The notes beneath the pieces were generated by a model. The model was not told the origin of the DNA and made no database searches. It worked only from the letters and a program-made list of their open reading frames with translations. The translations under genes and the position numbers were made by a program. Positions 40,559 through 49,475 of a stretch of 64,000 nt of DNA are shown piece after piece (the stretch's first letter is position 1; the number at the start of each line of letters is the position of its first letter). The stretch comes from Luteolibacter luteus (GTDB taxonomy: Bacteria; Verrucomicrobiota; Verrucomicrobiia; Verrucomicrobiales; Akkermansiaceae), in NCBI RefSeq assembly GCF_012913485.1, contig NZ_CP051774.1:4650001-4714000 (forward strand). The letters run 5' to 3'.

Positions 40559-40747
40559 TCAGACTCCGTCGTCTTTTGTCGGCGAATCGCTTCTGTATAG
40601 CAGTATCGTGCTTGTGATCAGCAGGAATGCGCTTCCGGCGGACCCCAAGATTAAAACTAACAGAGGGTCGTGGAAGGGGATGGTGACCTCGCAAGCCATG
40701 CTAAACATCGCACCCTGGTCGAGGGTATACGCTATCCCGCTTAACAA
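40559..40747 (-). CDS. Small membrane protein, C-terminal part of a probably frameshifted gene
   Basis: 62 aa from a TTG start. It reads GIAYTLDQGAMFSMACEV followed by one long TM helix. The frame stays open upstream beyond the TTG with the protein-like HGYYRLLSGIAY, while the neighbouring ORF (40741-40953) loses sense near its end, which suggests that the two are one gene split by a one-base frameshift around 40750-40775. Confidence 0.5.
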   Translation of the reverse strand: MLSGIAYTLDQGAMFSMACEVTIPFHDPLLVLILGSAGSAFLLITSTILLYRSDSPTKDDGV

Positions 40748-40953
40748 GCGGTAGTAACCATGAGCCGCTCCGGAAATGCAATAAAGAGAGGAAGGGCTGA
40801 AAGCGGAAGTGTTGCCATGCGCTGGCGGAATCCCATCCGTTTTTTATGGATGAAAATCGATAAGGCCAAGCCACCCGCGATTGCGAGCAGGCAGATCAAT
40901 CCGGGCTTTCCCATTTCGACCATGAGGTCGATCAAGTTTTTCTCTGGTATCAT
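40741..40953 (-). CDS. Small membrane protein, N-terminal part of a probably frameshifted gene
   Basis: 70 aa beginning MIPEKNLIDLMVEMGKPGLI, with two hydrophobic segments (about 17-34 and 47-60) separated by a basic HKKRMGFRQR loop. The layout recalls small proteins related to MotA/ExbB-type channel families (P-L-L-I-x-x-x-G-x-x-HG), but assignment is weak. Its tail (ERLMVTTAC) looks out of frame; see the adjoining ORF at 40559. Confidence 0.5.
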   Translation of the reverse strand: MIPEKNLIDLMVEMGKPGLICLLAIAGGLALSIFIHKKRMGFRQRMATLPLSALPLFIAFPERLMVTTAC

Positions 40954-41102
40954 CGGAAAGGTCTTGGATCGAAGTCGGGGCTCGAGGGACGTGCCGGGCT
41001 GGCATTCTTCGATGCTCCATGCTTTGTGGATGGGCGTTGGCCGTCAGGGCTAGCACAAATTCGGTTGAAAATTGGTGCTTAGAAATTAGTCATCTCTTTT
41101 TC

Positions 41103-42227
41103 GTGTCTCCGTCCGCACTTGGCGAACTGCTCTCGGTCTTTGAGGAAAACTTTCGCACTCGCGGGGAGCTCGGAGCCTCGGTGAGTGTCTGGTGGCGGGG
41201 CGAGGAGATCCTTTCGACAGCCCAAGGCTGGTGCGAAAAGGAACAGCTGCGGCCTTGGACGGCAGATACGCTCGTGCCGGTTTATTCGGCGACAAAGGGG
41301 CCATCGGCCGCGACTCTTCTGCTGGCTCTTGATGCCAAGGGTTTCGGACCGGATACGCCGGTGCGCGAGATCTGGCCGGGCTTCCCTGTGGGGGAGGCGA
41401 CCTTTGCCCATCTTCTTTCGCATCAATGTGGGCTCGCAGCCTTGGATCGCCGTGCGCAGGTCTGGGATCACGAAGAAGTCGTCGCTGCGATCGAAGCCCA
41501 GGTGCCGGCATGGCGGCCGGGACAGGGGCATGGCTATCACCCGCGGACTTTCGGGGCTTTGGTGGAGGAGCCGGTGCGACGCCTCACGGGAAAGACACTG
41601 GGTGCGCTATGGCGCGAAAAAATAGCGGAACCGCTCGGGCTCGAATTTTGGATCGGACTTCCGGAAGCGCAATGGAGCCGCGTCGCGAAACTCTATCCGG
41701 GAAAGGCGGCTGCGGAGGATCTGCAGAGCGGCTTCTACCGGGAGTTCAATACGGAGGGCACGCTCAGCCGTCGCGCGTTCGGGTCACCGCGCGGGCTTCA
41801 CTCGGTGCAGGAGATGAATGATCCGAAGGCGTGGTCTTCCGGTCTGCCGGCGATGGGTGGCGTGGGCACCGCGAGCGCCTTGGCAAAGTTTTACCAGGCG
41901 GCGATCGGAGCGATCGAGAGCCCCCTGAACGAGAAGGTTCGTCACGCGCTCGGCGACATGCAGGTTTCCGGAGATGACAAGGTGCTGATTCAGCCGACTG
42001 CCTTCTCCTGTGGTTGCCAGCTCGATCCGCTGGATGCCAGCGGCCGGAAAATTCGCGAGCTTTATGGTCCGTCCACATCCGCCTTCGGACATCCCGGCGC
42101 GGGAGGGAGCCATGCGCTTGGCGATCCGGAGAGTGGCGTGAGCTTCGCTTACGTGATGAACCAGATGGAGCTCAGCGTGCTGCCGGGCCGAAAGAGCGTG
42201 GATATGGTGCAGGCCTTGTTTTCCTGA
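41103..42227 (+). CDS. Serine hydrolase of the beta-lactamase class C / EstB family
   Basis: 374 aa from the GTG at 41103, chosen because the upstream 28 codons are not protein-like. The catalytic SxxK motif is SATK (in PVYSATKGPSAATLLLAL), the Tyr motif region is GHGYHPRTFGALVEEPVRR and the third motif is HPGAGGSHA in place of KTG, as in carboxylesterase EstB-type members. No signal peptide, so probably a cytosolic esterase, not a drug-destroying beta-lactamase. Convergent with the LytTR regulator gene (7 bp). Confidence 0.85.
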   Translation: MSPSALGELLSVFEENFRTRGELGASVSVWWRGEEILSTAQGWCEKEQLRPWTADTLVPVYSATKGPSAATLLLALDAKGFGPDTPVREIWPGFPVGEATFAHLLSHQCGLAALDRRAQVWDHEEVVAAIEAQVPAWRPGQGHGYHPRTFGALVEEPVRRLTGKTLGALWREKIAEPLGLEFWIGLPEAQWSRVAKLYPGKAAAEDLQSGFYREFNTEGTLSRRAFGSPRGLHSVQEMNDPKAWSSGLPAMGGVGTASALAKFYQAAIGAIESPLNEKVRHALGDMQVSGDDKVLIQPTAFSCGCQLDPLDASGRKIRELYGPSTSAFGHPGAGGSHALGDPESGVSFAYVMNQMELSVLPGRKSVDMVQALFS

Positions 42228-42234
42228 CGGCCCT

Positions 42235-42954
42235 TCACATTCCGAATTGAGAACGGAACACGCGCGACTGCCGGCGCGATAGTGTTACTTCGGTTCCATC
42301 GCGGAGCCTTGCCTTGATGGAATTGCTGAACCAATCCTCGGTCGCTTCGATCCAGCGCAGGTTCACCATCTCGGTGCGGTTGGCGCGGAAGAACATTGCG
42401 GAAGGCAGGCGTTTCTCGAAGTCATTCAGGGAACGTCCGATCAAGGGTGACTCGGCATCGAAGTGGAGGCGCGTGTAGTTGCCCTCCGAGCGCAGCAGAA
42501 AGATGGAAGCAAGCGCAGGAAACCAACTTCGGCCGCTGCTGCGCAGGAAAATGCGGTCGTCTTCTTTCAACACGGCTTCGGGGGTGGGCTCTTGCTTTGA
42601 GCCCTGCTGACGCAGGCGATCGAGCGTCCTGGCGAAACGCTCCGGATCTACCGGCTTCAAGAGGTAATCGAAAGCCGCGACCTCGAATGCCTGGAGCGAG
42701 TGCTGCGCATAGGCCGTGACGAAGACGATCCTCGCCTCCGAGCCCGCCAGTTTTTCCGCCGCATCCAGACCGGAGAGATCCGGCATTTGGATATCCAGAA
42801 AGATCACATCCGGCTTCAGCTTGGTGAGGGCATGCGATGCTTCTGCAGCAGAGGAAAATTCTCCCGTGACCTCGAAGTCGGCATGCGGGGCAAGCAGGCG
42901 CAGGAGCTCCCGCCGCGCCGGTTTCTCGTCGTCCACGATGAAGACCCGGATCAT
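42235..42954 (-). CDS. LytTR-family response regulator
   Basis: 239 aa. The receiver domain (about 1-120) has the acidic pocket VDDE, the phosphoacceptor Asp in VIFLDIQMPDLSG, the VTAY switch residue and the Lys in YLLKPVDPERF. The LytTR DNA-binding domain (about 135-239) shows LLRSEGNYTRLHF, FFRANRTEMVNLRWI and LRDGTEVTLSRRQSRVFR. It overlaps the histidine kinase gene by 4 bp, so the two form one two-component system. Confidence 0.93.
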   Translation of the reverse strand: MIRVFIVDDEKPARRELLRLLAPHADFEVTGEFSSAAEASHALTKLKPDVIFLDIQMPDLSGLDAAEKLAGSEARIVFVTAYAQHSLQAFEVAAFDYLLKPVDPERFARTLDRLRQQGSKQEPTPEAVLKEDDRIFLRSSGRSWFPALASIFLLRSEGNYTRLHFDAESPLIGRSLNDFEKRLPSAMFFRANRTEMVNLRWIEATEDWFSNSIKARLRDGTEVTLSRRQSRVFRSQFGM

Positions 42955-44051
42955 GCGACAATGAAATTCTGGGGGATTCGTGCGAGAGCCAGCACCTCGC
43001 CGTTGTCCTCTGTGAGGTCGAGCCGTGCGCGGCCATCGAAGAGGATGGCCAGCCGCTCACGGCCCATGGAGATTCCTTTTCCGGTGGAGTTGGTGGCGGT
43101 GCCGAGGGAACCGCGGTTGCGCACGCGAAGGACCAGGCTTCCGTCTTCCATGGTCGCCTCGTATGAAATCGGGGAGCGTTCGGCGGACATGCCGTATTTC
43201 ACGGCATTCTCCACCAAGGTCTGGAGCAGGAAGGGCGGGAGCAGGGCGTGACGCGCGGCAGGATCCACGGAGCGCTGGATATCGAGGAGGTCCTCGAAGC
43301 GGGTCTTCTCGATGTGCAGATAGGCCTCCACGGTGTCCAACTCCGCGGCCAGAGGGACCAGCGGTTCGTCGTTCGAGGAAAGGGAAGCGCGGAAGAGCTT
43401 CGCGAGTTCCGTCACCATCTGGCGGGCACGGGTGGGATCATGCTCAATGAGATCGCGGAGGGCATTCAGGCCATTGAAAAGGAAGTGCGGGTGGATCTGC
43501 GCACGCAGGGAGGCGAGAGCGGCTTCCTTGGCGGAGACTTCAAGCCGGAGCCTCTGGACGCGCGCTTCTTCCCATGCCGTGTGATAGTGGTAGCCGAAGT
43601 AGAGCAGCGACCAACCGACGAAGTTCAGCGAGAACCAGATGGACACAAGCATCACGATGCTTGCGCTTCCCCCGGCTCGTTCGCTGGCGCGCGCCCAGCC
43701 GCCAGGATCGATCAGGCGGCTGCCGGTGGCGAGGAGGATGCCGCACAGCAGGGACCCTGCAAGCACCCGCGGGATAAGGGCCCGCAGGCCGAGTTCCTTC
43801 CATCTACCGGCGAGGATCTGCCATCGGTAGGCGTGGGTGATGGTGAGCGTGAGGGATGAGGTGACAAAGACCCGCAGCCAGGCCATGGCGATGCTATCAC
43901 CCGTGGCTGGCTCCAGCCAGGCGGCCCAGCAGCCGAGTCCCGCGCCCAAGGACAAGCCCACCAACTGGCAATACCAGTAGGCGCGATGACCGAGCCAGAA
44001 GCGCTGGTCGCGCGCAACGGGTTGCGGAGTTTCGGAAAATCGCAGCTGCAT
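42951..44051 (-). CDS. LytS/YehU-type membrane sensor histidine kinase
   Basis: 366 aa with four TM helices in the N-terminal half (about 28-150), a short coiled linker (EEARVQRLRLEVSAKEAAL), the His_kinase motif with phosphorylated His in LRAQIHPHFLFNGLNALRDL, and an HATPase domain (LLQTLVENAVKYGM N-box; GKGISMGRERL G2 region). No extracellular sensing domain is seen, so the signal may be sensed within the membrane. Partner regulator gene overlaps by ATGA. Confidence 0.93.
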   Translation of the reverse strand: MQLRFSETPQPVARDQRFWLGHRAYWYCQLVGLSLGAGLGCWAAWLEPATGDSIAMAWLRVFVTSSLTLTITHAYRWQILAGRWKELGLRALIPRVLAGSLLCGILLATGSRLIDPGGWARASERAGGSASIVMLVSIWFSLNFVGWSLLYFGYHYHTAWEEARVQRLRLEVSAKEAALASLRAQIHPHFLFNGLNALRDLIEHDPTRARQMVTELAKLFRASLSSNDEPLVPLAAELDTVEAYLHIEKTRFEDLLDIQRSVDPAARHALLPPFLLQTLVENAVKYGMSAERSPISYEATMEDGSLVLRVRNRGSLGTATNSTGKGISMGRERLAILFDGRARLDLTEDNGEVLALARIPQNFIVA

Positions 44052-44230
44052 GGGACGGGGACCTGCCTAGCGGGCGGACCCGGGCATGGCCCGATTTTTC
44101 GTGCGAGCGGTCGCTAGCGGTGGATGAGCGGTCCGTCTGCCGCAGTCCCGGGGCCGCAAATCCACGGAATCGACCGTTCAACCGGAAAATCACGCGGTGT
44201 GCCCGGCTTTCCGGCAGGCTGCGCGGCGTG

Positions 44231-44911
44231 ATGAGCCCCGTGATTTTTCTTACCGGTGCCGATACTCCTTTCGGCAGGCTGCTGCGGACCGCGCTGCAGC
44301 GGCGCGGTTGCCCGTTGGCCGCGGTGTCTGGGAAGCAGTCTTCGGAAAAAACGGGGGAGAAGTTCCTGCCCTTGGCCGTGAGGGATGGAGATTCCGCGGA
44401 CATGGCGGATGCGGTGACGGAGACGCTCGAGCACTTCGGCCGGATCGACGTCTTGCTTCAAGTGCCGGACGTCCGGCAACCCAAGGATGGGTGGCGCGAT
44501 TTCGATTTTGACGTGGAGCACGTCTTCCGTAACGCGGTGGCCCGGCCGATGGTTGCGGCCCGGGCGATCCTGCCGGTCTTTCGCGGACAGGGTGGCGGTG
44601 TGATCGGGCAAGTGATCCCGCCGCAATGCGCCGGGGTCTTCCCCGCGATCGCTTGGGGGCCGCTAAAGACCGAAGGCGCTCAGGCCCCAGGCGCTTTCCC
44701 CGTGCGGTCGAAGATGGCGCTGCAGGTGAAGATCCATGAGCCCGGTAAGGACGGGGCCGGAGCCTTTGCAGAAAGGATCCTGATGGAGACGGAAAAAGCG
44801 GTGTCTGTTACCCGTCCTCTCTCGCGTGGCTCGATTTCCGCGAGCCAGTATCGCTGGATCCTGGACTGGAACGGGCAGCCCGGCCGGGCTGAGCCGGTGG
44901 GGAAATCCTAG
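44231..44911 (+). CDS. Degenerate SDR-like (Rossmann-fold) protein
   Basis: 226 aa from the ATG at 44231. The start IFLTGADTPFGRLLRTALQR fits an NAD(P)-binding TGxxxxxG loop and HFGRIDVLLQVPDV fits the SDR N-A-G region in modified form. The catalytic Tyr-x-x-x-Lys is not present where expected (GVFPAIAWGPLKTEGA), so an oxidoreductase role is doubtful. It may bind a dinucleotide or another ligand. It lies alone, divergent from the histidine kinase. Confidence 0.65.
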   Translation: MSPVIFLTGADTPFGRLLRTALQRRGCPLAAVSGKQSSEKTGEKFLPLAVRDGDSADMADAVTETLEHFGRIDVLLQVPDVRQPKDGWRDFDFDVEHVFRNAVARPMVAARAILPVFRGQGGGVIGQVIPPQCAGVFPAIAWGPLKTEGAQAPGAFPVRSKMALQVKIHEPGKDGAGAFAERILMETEKAVSVTRPLSRGSISASQYRWILDWNGQPGRAEPVGKS

Positions 44912-45079
44912 CAGGTCGACTGGGTCGTTCCGGCGGGGAGGATGATTCCCTTAAGTCGCCATGGAATGCTCGGGCTGGGCATGCGATGCAATCATCGGCG
45001 GCGTCACTACCGCCCGACCCGGAACGGCCCAGTCGCCCCGCTATGATGATCATCGGAGCGCCGGGCCTTGCTGAAATCC

Positions 45080-45454
45080 TCAGCCGAGGAAGCGGATCTT
45101 CCCGGGCTTGGCCGGGAATTCACCTCGGGCCATGGCGGCGTGCTGCTCGTCGCTGCAGGCGGAGTTCGTCGGGGCATCGGCAGCGGCTTCGTCGTGCTCG
45201 ATGTAGCCGTTCTGGATGAGCCAGGTTTCGACTTCCTCGCCGGAAATGTCGGGGAGCATGGTGCCGTCGATTTCCACGCAGGGGGAAAGCTGCTGGCCGC
45301 TGCGCTGCTCCATTTCCCAACGGAAGGCGGGATTCTTGATGATGTCCTTCTCCTCGAAGGGGAGCTCATACTTGCGCATGATGGCGCGGACGCCCTCGCT
45401 CCAGCCGCAGAAGGTCTTGAGATAGGCGGTGATTTTCGGTTGGGGCTTGCTCAT
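45080..45454 (-). CDS. Glutaredoxin-like protein, monothiol-type (CGWS)
   Basis: 124 aa from the ATG at 45454; the frame extends to 45514 but homologues start here. Thioredoxin fold with the active site TFCGWSEGVR (one Cys, so monothiol), the cis-Pro in LSPCVEIDG and the DISGEEVETWLIQNG helix. The approximately 30-residue tail (EHDEAAADAPTNSACSDEQH) is acidic and of unknown role. It may reduce mixed disulfides or take part in Fe-S handling. Confidence 0.8.
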   Translation of the reverse strand: MSKPQPKITAYLKTFCGWSEGVRAIMRKYELPFEEKDIIKNPAFRWEMEQRSGQQLSPCVEIDGTMLPDISGEEVETWLIQNGYIEHDEAAADAPTNSACSDEQHAAMARGEFPAKPGKIRFLG

Positions 45455-45592
45455 GGCGCGGAGCATACGCGTCTTCCGCGCTCCGGCAAGCCCCGGAAAA
45501 TCCCCGCCTTTCATGCGGATTTCAGGCTTTGAGGCTGGGCGCGGGGAGGGCGGGCCCTAGGGTGGAGGATCTACGTTCCCTATCGGCAATCC

Positions 45593-46003
45593 ATGGAGAC
45601 GACCGAGCCAACCGCTTTAGCTGCCGTGAATCCGCCAATCCGTGGGTTTGCCAGAGGCGATCTGGCCTTCCTCCTTCTAGCGGTGGTGCCTCCCACCGTG
45701 CCGGTGCTCGCGTTTCTCATCGAATGGCTCATTGCGTGGGCGACGCTCGGGCATATTCCGATCGGGGGCGTGGATAATCCGAAGTCCATCTCTGATCTGA
45801 GTTCGGTCCTACACTTGATCACCACGCTCTCGCTGTTGGGTTTTCTGCCGGTTTCCGCCTTCTCGCTGTTTGCGTGTGCCGTGAAGTGGGGCGTGTGCCG
45901 GAAAACCGTCATCGTCGAAGCACTGACCATCGCGATGGTCCTTGGAACCTTCGCCGTTCTTGGCCAGTTTCCTCATGACGCGATGGGCTGGTGGATGGAC
46001 TGA
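45593..46003 (+). CDS. Small integral membrane protein of unknown function
   Basis: 136 aa with three hydrophobic helices (about 24-48, 72-95 and 105-125) and a short conserved-looking loop with GGVDNPKSISDLSSV. No family recognised. Followed 93 nt later by the lipoprotein/TPR gene. Confidence 0.65.
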   Translation: METTEPTALAAVNPPIRGFARGDLAFLLLAVVPPTVPVLAFLIEWLIAWATLGHIPIGGVDNPKSISDLSSVLHLITTLSLLGFLPVSAFSLFACAVKWGVCRKTVIVEALTIAMVLGTFAVLGQFPHDAMGWWMD

Positions 46004-46096
46004 AGTCAGGAGTCTTCGCGCGGCGCTCATTGATTCTTCAGGCTTGGAATGCTGAGGAAGCTTGCGAGCCGACAGTTCCCGCGAATATCCTGATCC

Positions 46097-47239
46097 ATGC
46101 TCCGCATCCTTCTCGTCCTGCTGCTGTCGATCCTCTCTGCGGGTGCCTGCATCTGGGATCGGGATACTCTGAAGGAGGAAGCAAAGGGTAGGCTTGATAC
46201 GGTGACGGCGACCACCGGTCGCTTCGATCGTTATCCGGCGCGATACTATGAAATGCGTCTCGAACGCGTGACCAAAGAGCTGGAGGAAAAGCCCGGCGTG
46301 CTCGCTCTCTATGATGATGCCGGTGTCGCCTGCAGCCGGCTTGGCCGCCACGACGATGCGATCATTTGGATGGCAAAAAAAGCGGAAGCACTCGTATCCA
46401 TGCCCATCGAGGAAACGAACGAGGAGCGCTATCGCTATCTGTCCAATCTCGGCACCTTCCTGCTGATTCGCTGGATCGTTCAGCCCGAAGCGGAGCGATC
46501 CGCGGATCTAACGGATCTGCAGGCTTCGGAGACATTCATCAGGCAGGCTCTCCAACTGAATCCCGATGCCCACTTCGGACGGGAAAAATTTCAATACAAG
46601 CTCATCCGCTGGTTGCTCGATGCCCAGAGCCCTCCGGAATATGGAACGATCAACTTCCTTTATCTGGAGCAAGACCGGATGTTTGCTCCCAGGAGGAACG
46701 GTGGTGAAGGCTTTACGCTGGAGGAGGCGCGAAAAGGTCTTACCGGACTCATCCAGATGGGTGCTGCATGGGAAAGTGTGGACACCTTTCAAACGCTCCA
46801 GCTTTGCCTCCATTCCCAAGGCTCCATGTCGCTTGCTCATCTTGCCTATCTCCGTGGCAGGGAGCTCTACGATAGCGGAGAAAGGTCCTTCCACCCGGTG
46901 GAAGAGGTGAGGGCCGAAGTCGTGCCGCAGCCATCCGGGGGCTTCTCGGAGATCGGCCGGGTCGATGCGTATTTCAAGAAAGCCCGCGCAGCCGTCATGC
47001 AAAGGGATGCCGAGTGGATCGCCTATCAGGACGAGCGCTATGCGAAACGCATGCATCCCGACACGCATCCTGATTTCTGGAAGGACTGGAAAGAGCCGGA
47101 GCCTCCGAAATTTCCCCGTGCGTCTCTTCTCCAACTCGCCGAGAGGAATGAGAGCCTGTCTATGGTGGTGCTCATCGCGTTGATCGTGTTGGTCAGCTGG
47201 GCTGTCCGTGTCTTGTGGAGGAAAGTTTCCGCCGCCTGA
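46097..47239 (+). CDS. Lipoprotein with TPR-like helices and C-terminal TM
   Basis: 380 aa. The N-terminus (LLVLLLSILSAGACIWD) has a possible lipobox SAGAC at about residue 18. The body shows helical-pair segments (LALYDDAGVACSRLGRHDDA, IIWMAKKAEAL) of the TPR type, and the C-terminus has a second hydrophobic helix (LSMVVLIALIVLVSWAVRVL) followed by a basic tail, as in a membrane-anchored protein. Together the two ends would tether it twice. Function unknown. Confidence 0.7.
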   Translation: MLRILLVLLLSILSAGACIWDRDTLKEEAKGRLDTVTATTGRFDRYPARYYEMRLERVTKELEEKPGVLALYDDAGVACSRLGRHDDAIIWMAKKAEALVSMPIEETNEERYRYLSNLGTFLLIRWIVQPEAERSADLTDLQASETFIRQALQLNPDAHFGREKFQYKLIRWLLDAQSPPEYGTINFLYLEQDRMFAPRRNGGEGFTLEEARKGLTGLIQMGAAWESVDTFQTLQLCLHSQGSMSLAHLAYLRGRELYDSGERSFHPVEEVRAEVVPQPSGGFSEIGRVDAYFKKARAAVMQRDAEWIAYQDERYAKRMHPDTHPDFWKDWKEPEPPKFPRASLLQLAERNESLSMVVLIALIVLVSWAVRVLWRKVSAA

Positions 47240-47301
47240 TCCGTGAGATCGCATTGGGGCTGGGCAGTCCGCTCCTCTATGCCATCTATTTCCGCTGAGC
47301 G

Positions 47302-47916
47302 ATGACCCGTCCCCACATCAGCATCAACTTCGCCGTCTCCGCCGATGGCAAGATCTCCTCCGTGGCAAGGCGTCCCTCCGGCTGGACCTCGGAAGAAGAC
47401 CACGCGCGCTTGCTTCAACTCCGTAAAGGCGCAGATGCCTTGCTCGTTGGCCGCGGCACCCTTGAGGCGGACCGCATGACCATGAAGGCCTCCGGCGATC
47501 CGCTGCGCTGTGTCGTTTCCCGCGGTGGGAAATTCGATCCCGCGCACCCGCTCTTTCACTCTGCAGGTGGACCGATCCACCTCCTGATTACGGAAGGCCC
47601 GGCTCTGGAAATCCCCGGTGCGACCATCCACACCGGCTCACTTGCCAGCTTCCTTCAAGAGCTCACCGCCATCGGCGTGAAACACCTCCACTGCGAAGGG
47701 GGAGGGGAGCTTGCCCGCGAATTGGCTGCGATGGACGCCATCGATGAAATCCATCTCACTTGGGCCGGCCACACCATCTTCGGCGGCCGTGCGGCGCCTA
47801 CCATCAGCGGCGTTCCCGGCGAATTCCTACCAGCCTCAGGGGCATACGAACTCATCGAGTTCGATCCTCGTCCGGAGACCGGCGAATGTTTCCTCAGCTA
47901 CCGGAGGAAGGCTTAG
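47302..47916 (+). CDS. RibD C-terminal domain / dihydrofolate-reductase-like NADPH reductase
   Basis: 204 aa in one RibD_C domain: PHISINFAVSADGKISSV, LLQLRKGADALLVGRGTLEA (NADPH binding), HLHCEGGGELARELAAMDAI and the closing GHTIFGGRAAPTISG. This family includes 5-amino-6-(5-phosphoribosylamino)uracil reductase of riboflavin synthesis and unrelated reductases; the missing deaminase domain means the exact role is open. Its stop overlaps that of the convergent His-rich lipoprotein gene. Confidence 0.85.
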   Translation: MTRPHISINFAVSADGKISSVARRPSGWTSEEDHARLLQLRKGADALLVGRGTLEADRMTMKASGDPLRCVVSRGGKFDPAHPLFHSAGGPIHLLITEGPALEIPGATIHTGSLASFLQELTAIGVKHLHCEGGGELARELAAMDAIDEIHLTWAGHTIFGGRAAPTISGVPGEFLPASGAYELIEFDPRPETGECFLSYRRKA

Positions 47917-48122
47917 TGAGCCTTTTCGACGGGATGCTCGTCGCCATGCTTCTCCGCGTGGCCGTGCTCACCTTCCTTGTGTTCGCCGTGGCTGTCACCG
48001 TGGCCGTGCGCGCCGTGCTGCTCGTGCAGGGCCTTGGTTTCTTCCCACGAATGACGCTCGCAGGAAACCGAGGAAAGGAAAAGTCCGGCGGCTGCAGCGG
48101 CGAAGAGGGTGGTCAGTTTCAT
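47913..48122 (-). CDS. Small His-rich lipoprotein, probable metal binder
   Basis: 69 aa. N-terminal signal MKLTTLFAAAAAGLFLSSVS followed by Cys21 (lipobox-like). From about residue 34 to the end nearly every second or third residue is His, Glu, Asp or Gly (QHGAHGHGDSHGEHK), ideal for binding zinc, copper or nickel in the periplasm. The longer frame to 48467 is the shadow of lpxB. The gene lies 77 nt downstream of lpxB on the same strand. Confidence 0.7.
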   Translation of the reverse strand: MKLTTLFAAAAAGLFLSSVSCERHSWEETKALHEQHGAHGHGDSHGEHKEGEHGHAEKHGDEHPVEKAH

Positions 48123-48199
48123 GACGGGCCGGATGTAGCGGATCAGCCGGGGATGGCAAGCGGGCATTGAAAGGGAACTTCCAGCCCGGGCCTCGCCCT

Positions 48200-49327
48200 T
48201 CACTTCGCCAGCCACCTCGAAATCGCCGAGGCTGCCCGCAAGTGTGCCCCGGGCCCGCCCAGCTTTGACGCCGTGGAAAGCAGCTTTTTCCGTGTCTCCT
48301 CGCGGAAAGCATCGTCGGTCAGGAAATGCGAAAGCGATTGCTCCACATGCAGCGGATCCGCGTCGGATTGGATGAATTCCTCCACCAAACGCCCATCCGC
48401 CAAGATGTTGATCAGGCCGATGTGCTCGATCTTCACCACCGCTTTCGCGACCAGGTAAGTCGGCCACGCTACCTTGTAAACCAAGCAGTAAGGGAGGCCG
48501 AAATAAGCTGCCTCCAGCGTTGCCGTGCCACTCGCCACCACTCCGCAGGCGGCCCGCTGCATCAGCGAATGCGCACCGCCCTCCGAAATCCTCACCAGCT
48601 CGGACATGTTCGCGCTCGCCGCCATGTCCCTCATCCGCCCGGTCAGCTTGGCGGAAGCCCCGCAGGCTTCAAAGCGCGTCTCCGGGCGCTTGCCGTGAAG
48701 CCGCCGCGCCGCATCCAGCATCATCGGGAAAAGCCGCGCCACCTCGCGCTCGCGGCTCCCAGGCAGTAGCGCCACCAGATTTTCATCCCGCGGCACGCTC
48801 TCGCGCTCCTCCTCCAGCTCATCCACTAGGGGATGGCCCACGAAAGTTGTCTTGAGCCCCGCACCCTCGAAAATTGGCTTCTCGAAGGGGAAAAGGCACA
48901 GCATTTCGTCCAGCAGCCGCGCCATCTTCGGCAGCCGGCCCTTGTTCCACGCCCACACCTGCGGGCTGATGTAATAAATGATCTTCGTCTCTGGCAGCGC
49001 GGTCTTCACCGCCTCCGCGAAGCGCAGGTTGAATCCCGGGTAGTCGATGAGCACCAGCACCTTGGGCTTGATGCCTTTGATCTCCGCCAGCATCTCGTCG
49101 AAGCGCTGCTTAAACCACCCGTAGCGCTTCAGCACCTCCCACAGGCCCATCACCGCCGCCTCTTCCACCCAATCGCGGATCCCGTCGCCCGCCACCGCAC
49201 GCATTTCCGGACCACCGGCCCCGTGGACTTTCAGCTCCGGATGCATCGCCAGCAGGGCCTCCAGCATCCCCGCCCCGTGGGCATCGCCGCTCAATTCTCC
49301 TGCGATGACATAAAGCGCTGCGGCCAT
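48200..49327 (-). CDS. lpxB: Lipid-A-disaccharide synthase
   Basis: 375 aa. LpxB joins UDP-2,3-diacylglucosamine to lipid X, forming the disaccharide of lipid A. Family marks are LYVIAGELSGDAHGAGMLEA, VLVLIDYPGFNLRFAEAVK, IYYISPQVWAWNKGR, FVGHPLVDELEEE and the C-terminal GTATLEAAYFGLPYCLVYK. Its presence shows a Gram-negative outer membrane. No other lpx gene is adjacent, except for a possible LpxH-like hydrolase at 24024. Confidence 0.95.
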   Translation of the reverse strand: MAAALYVIAGELSGDAHGAGMLEALLAMHPELKVHGAGGPEMRAVAGDGIRDWVEEAAVMGLWEVLKRYGWFKQRFDEMLAEIKGIKPKVLVLIDYPGFNLRFAEAVKTALPETKIIYYISPQVWAWNKGRLPKMARLLDEMLCLFPFEKPIFEGAGLKTTFVGHPLVDELEEERESVPRDENLVALLPGSREREVARLFPMMLDAARRLHGKRPETRFEACGASAKLTGRMRDMAASANMSELVRISEGGAHSLMQRAACGVVASGTATLEAAYFGLPYCLVYKVAWPTYLVAKAVVKIEHIGLINILADGRLVEEFIQSDADPLHVEQSLSHFLTDDAFREETRKKLLSTASKLGGPGAHLRAASAISRWLAK

Positions 49328-49475
49328 CTGGCGCGGACATTAGGGAGGCCATTGCCGCGCTGGCCATGAAAAATCGGGATCCATTGGAAATCGGCACCCC
49401 GCAGCGGGGAATTCGTCATTGATTTCGCTCCACCCGGCTCCTTAATCGCCGTCCGCACCAAGCTTGACTCGCCAC

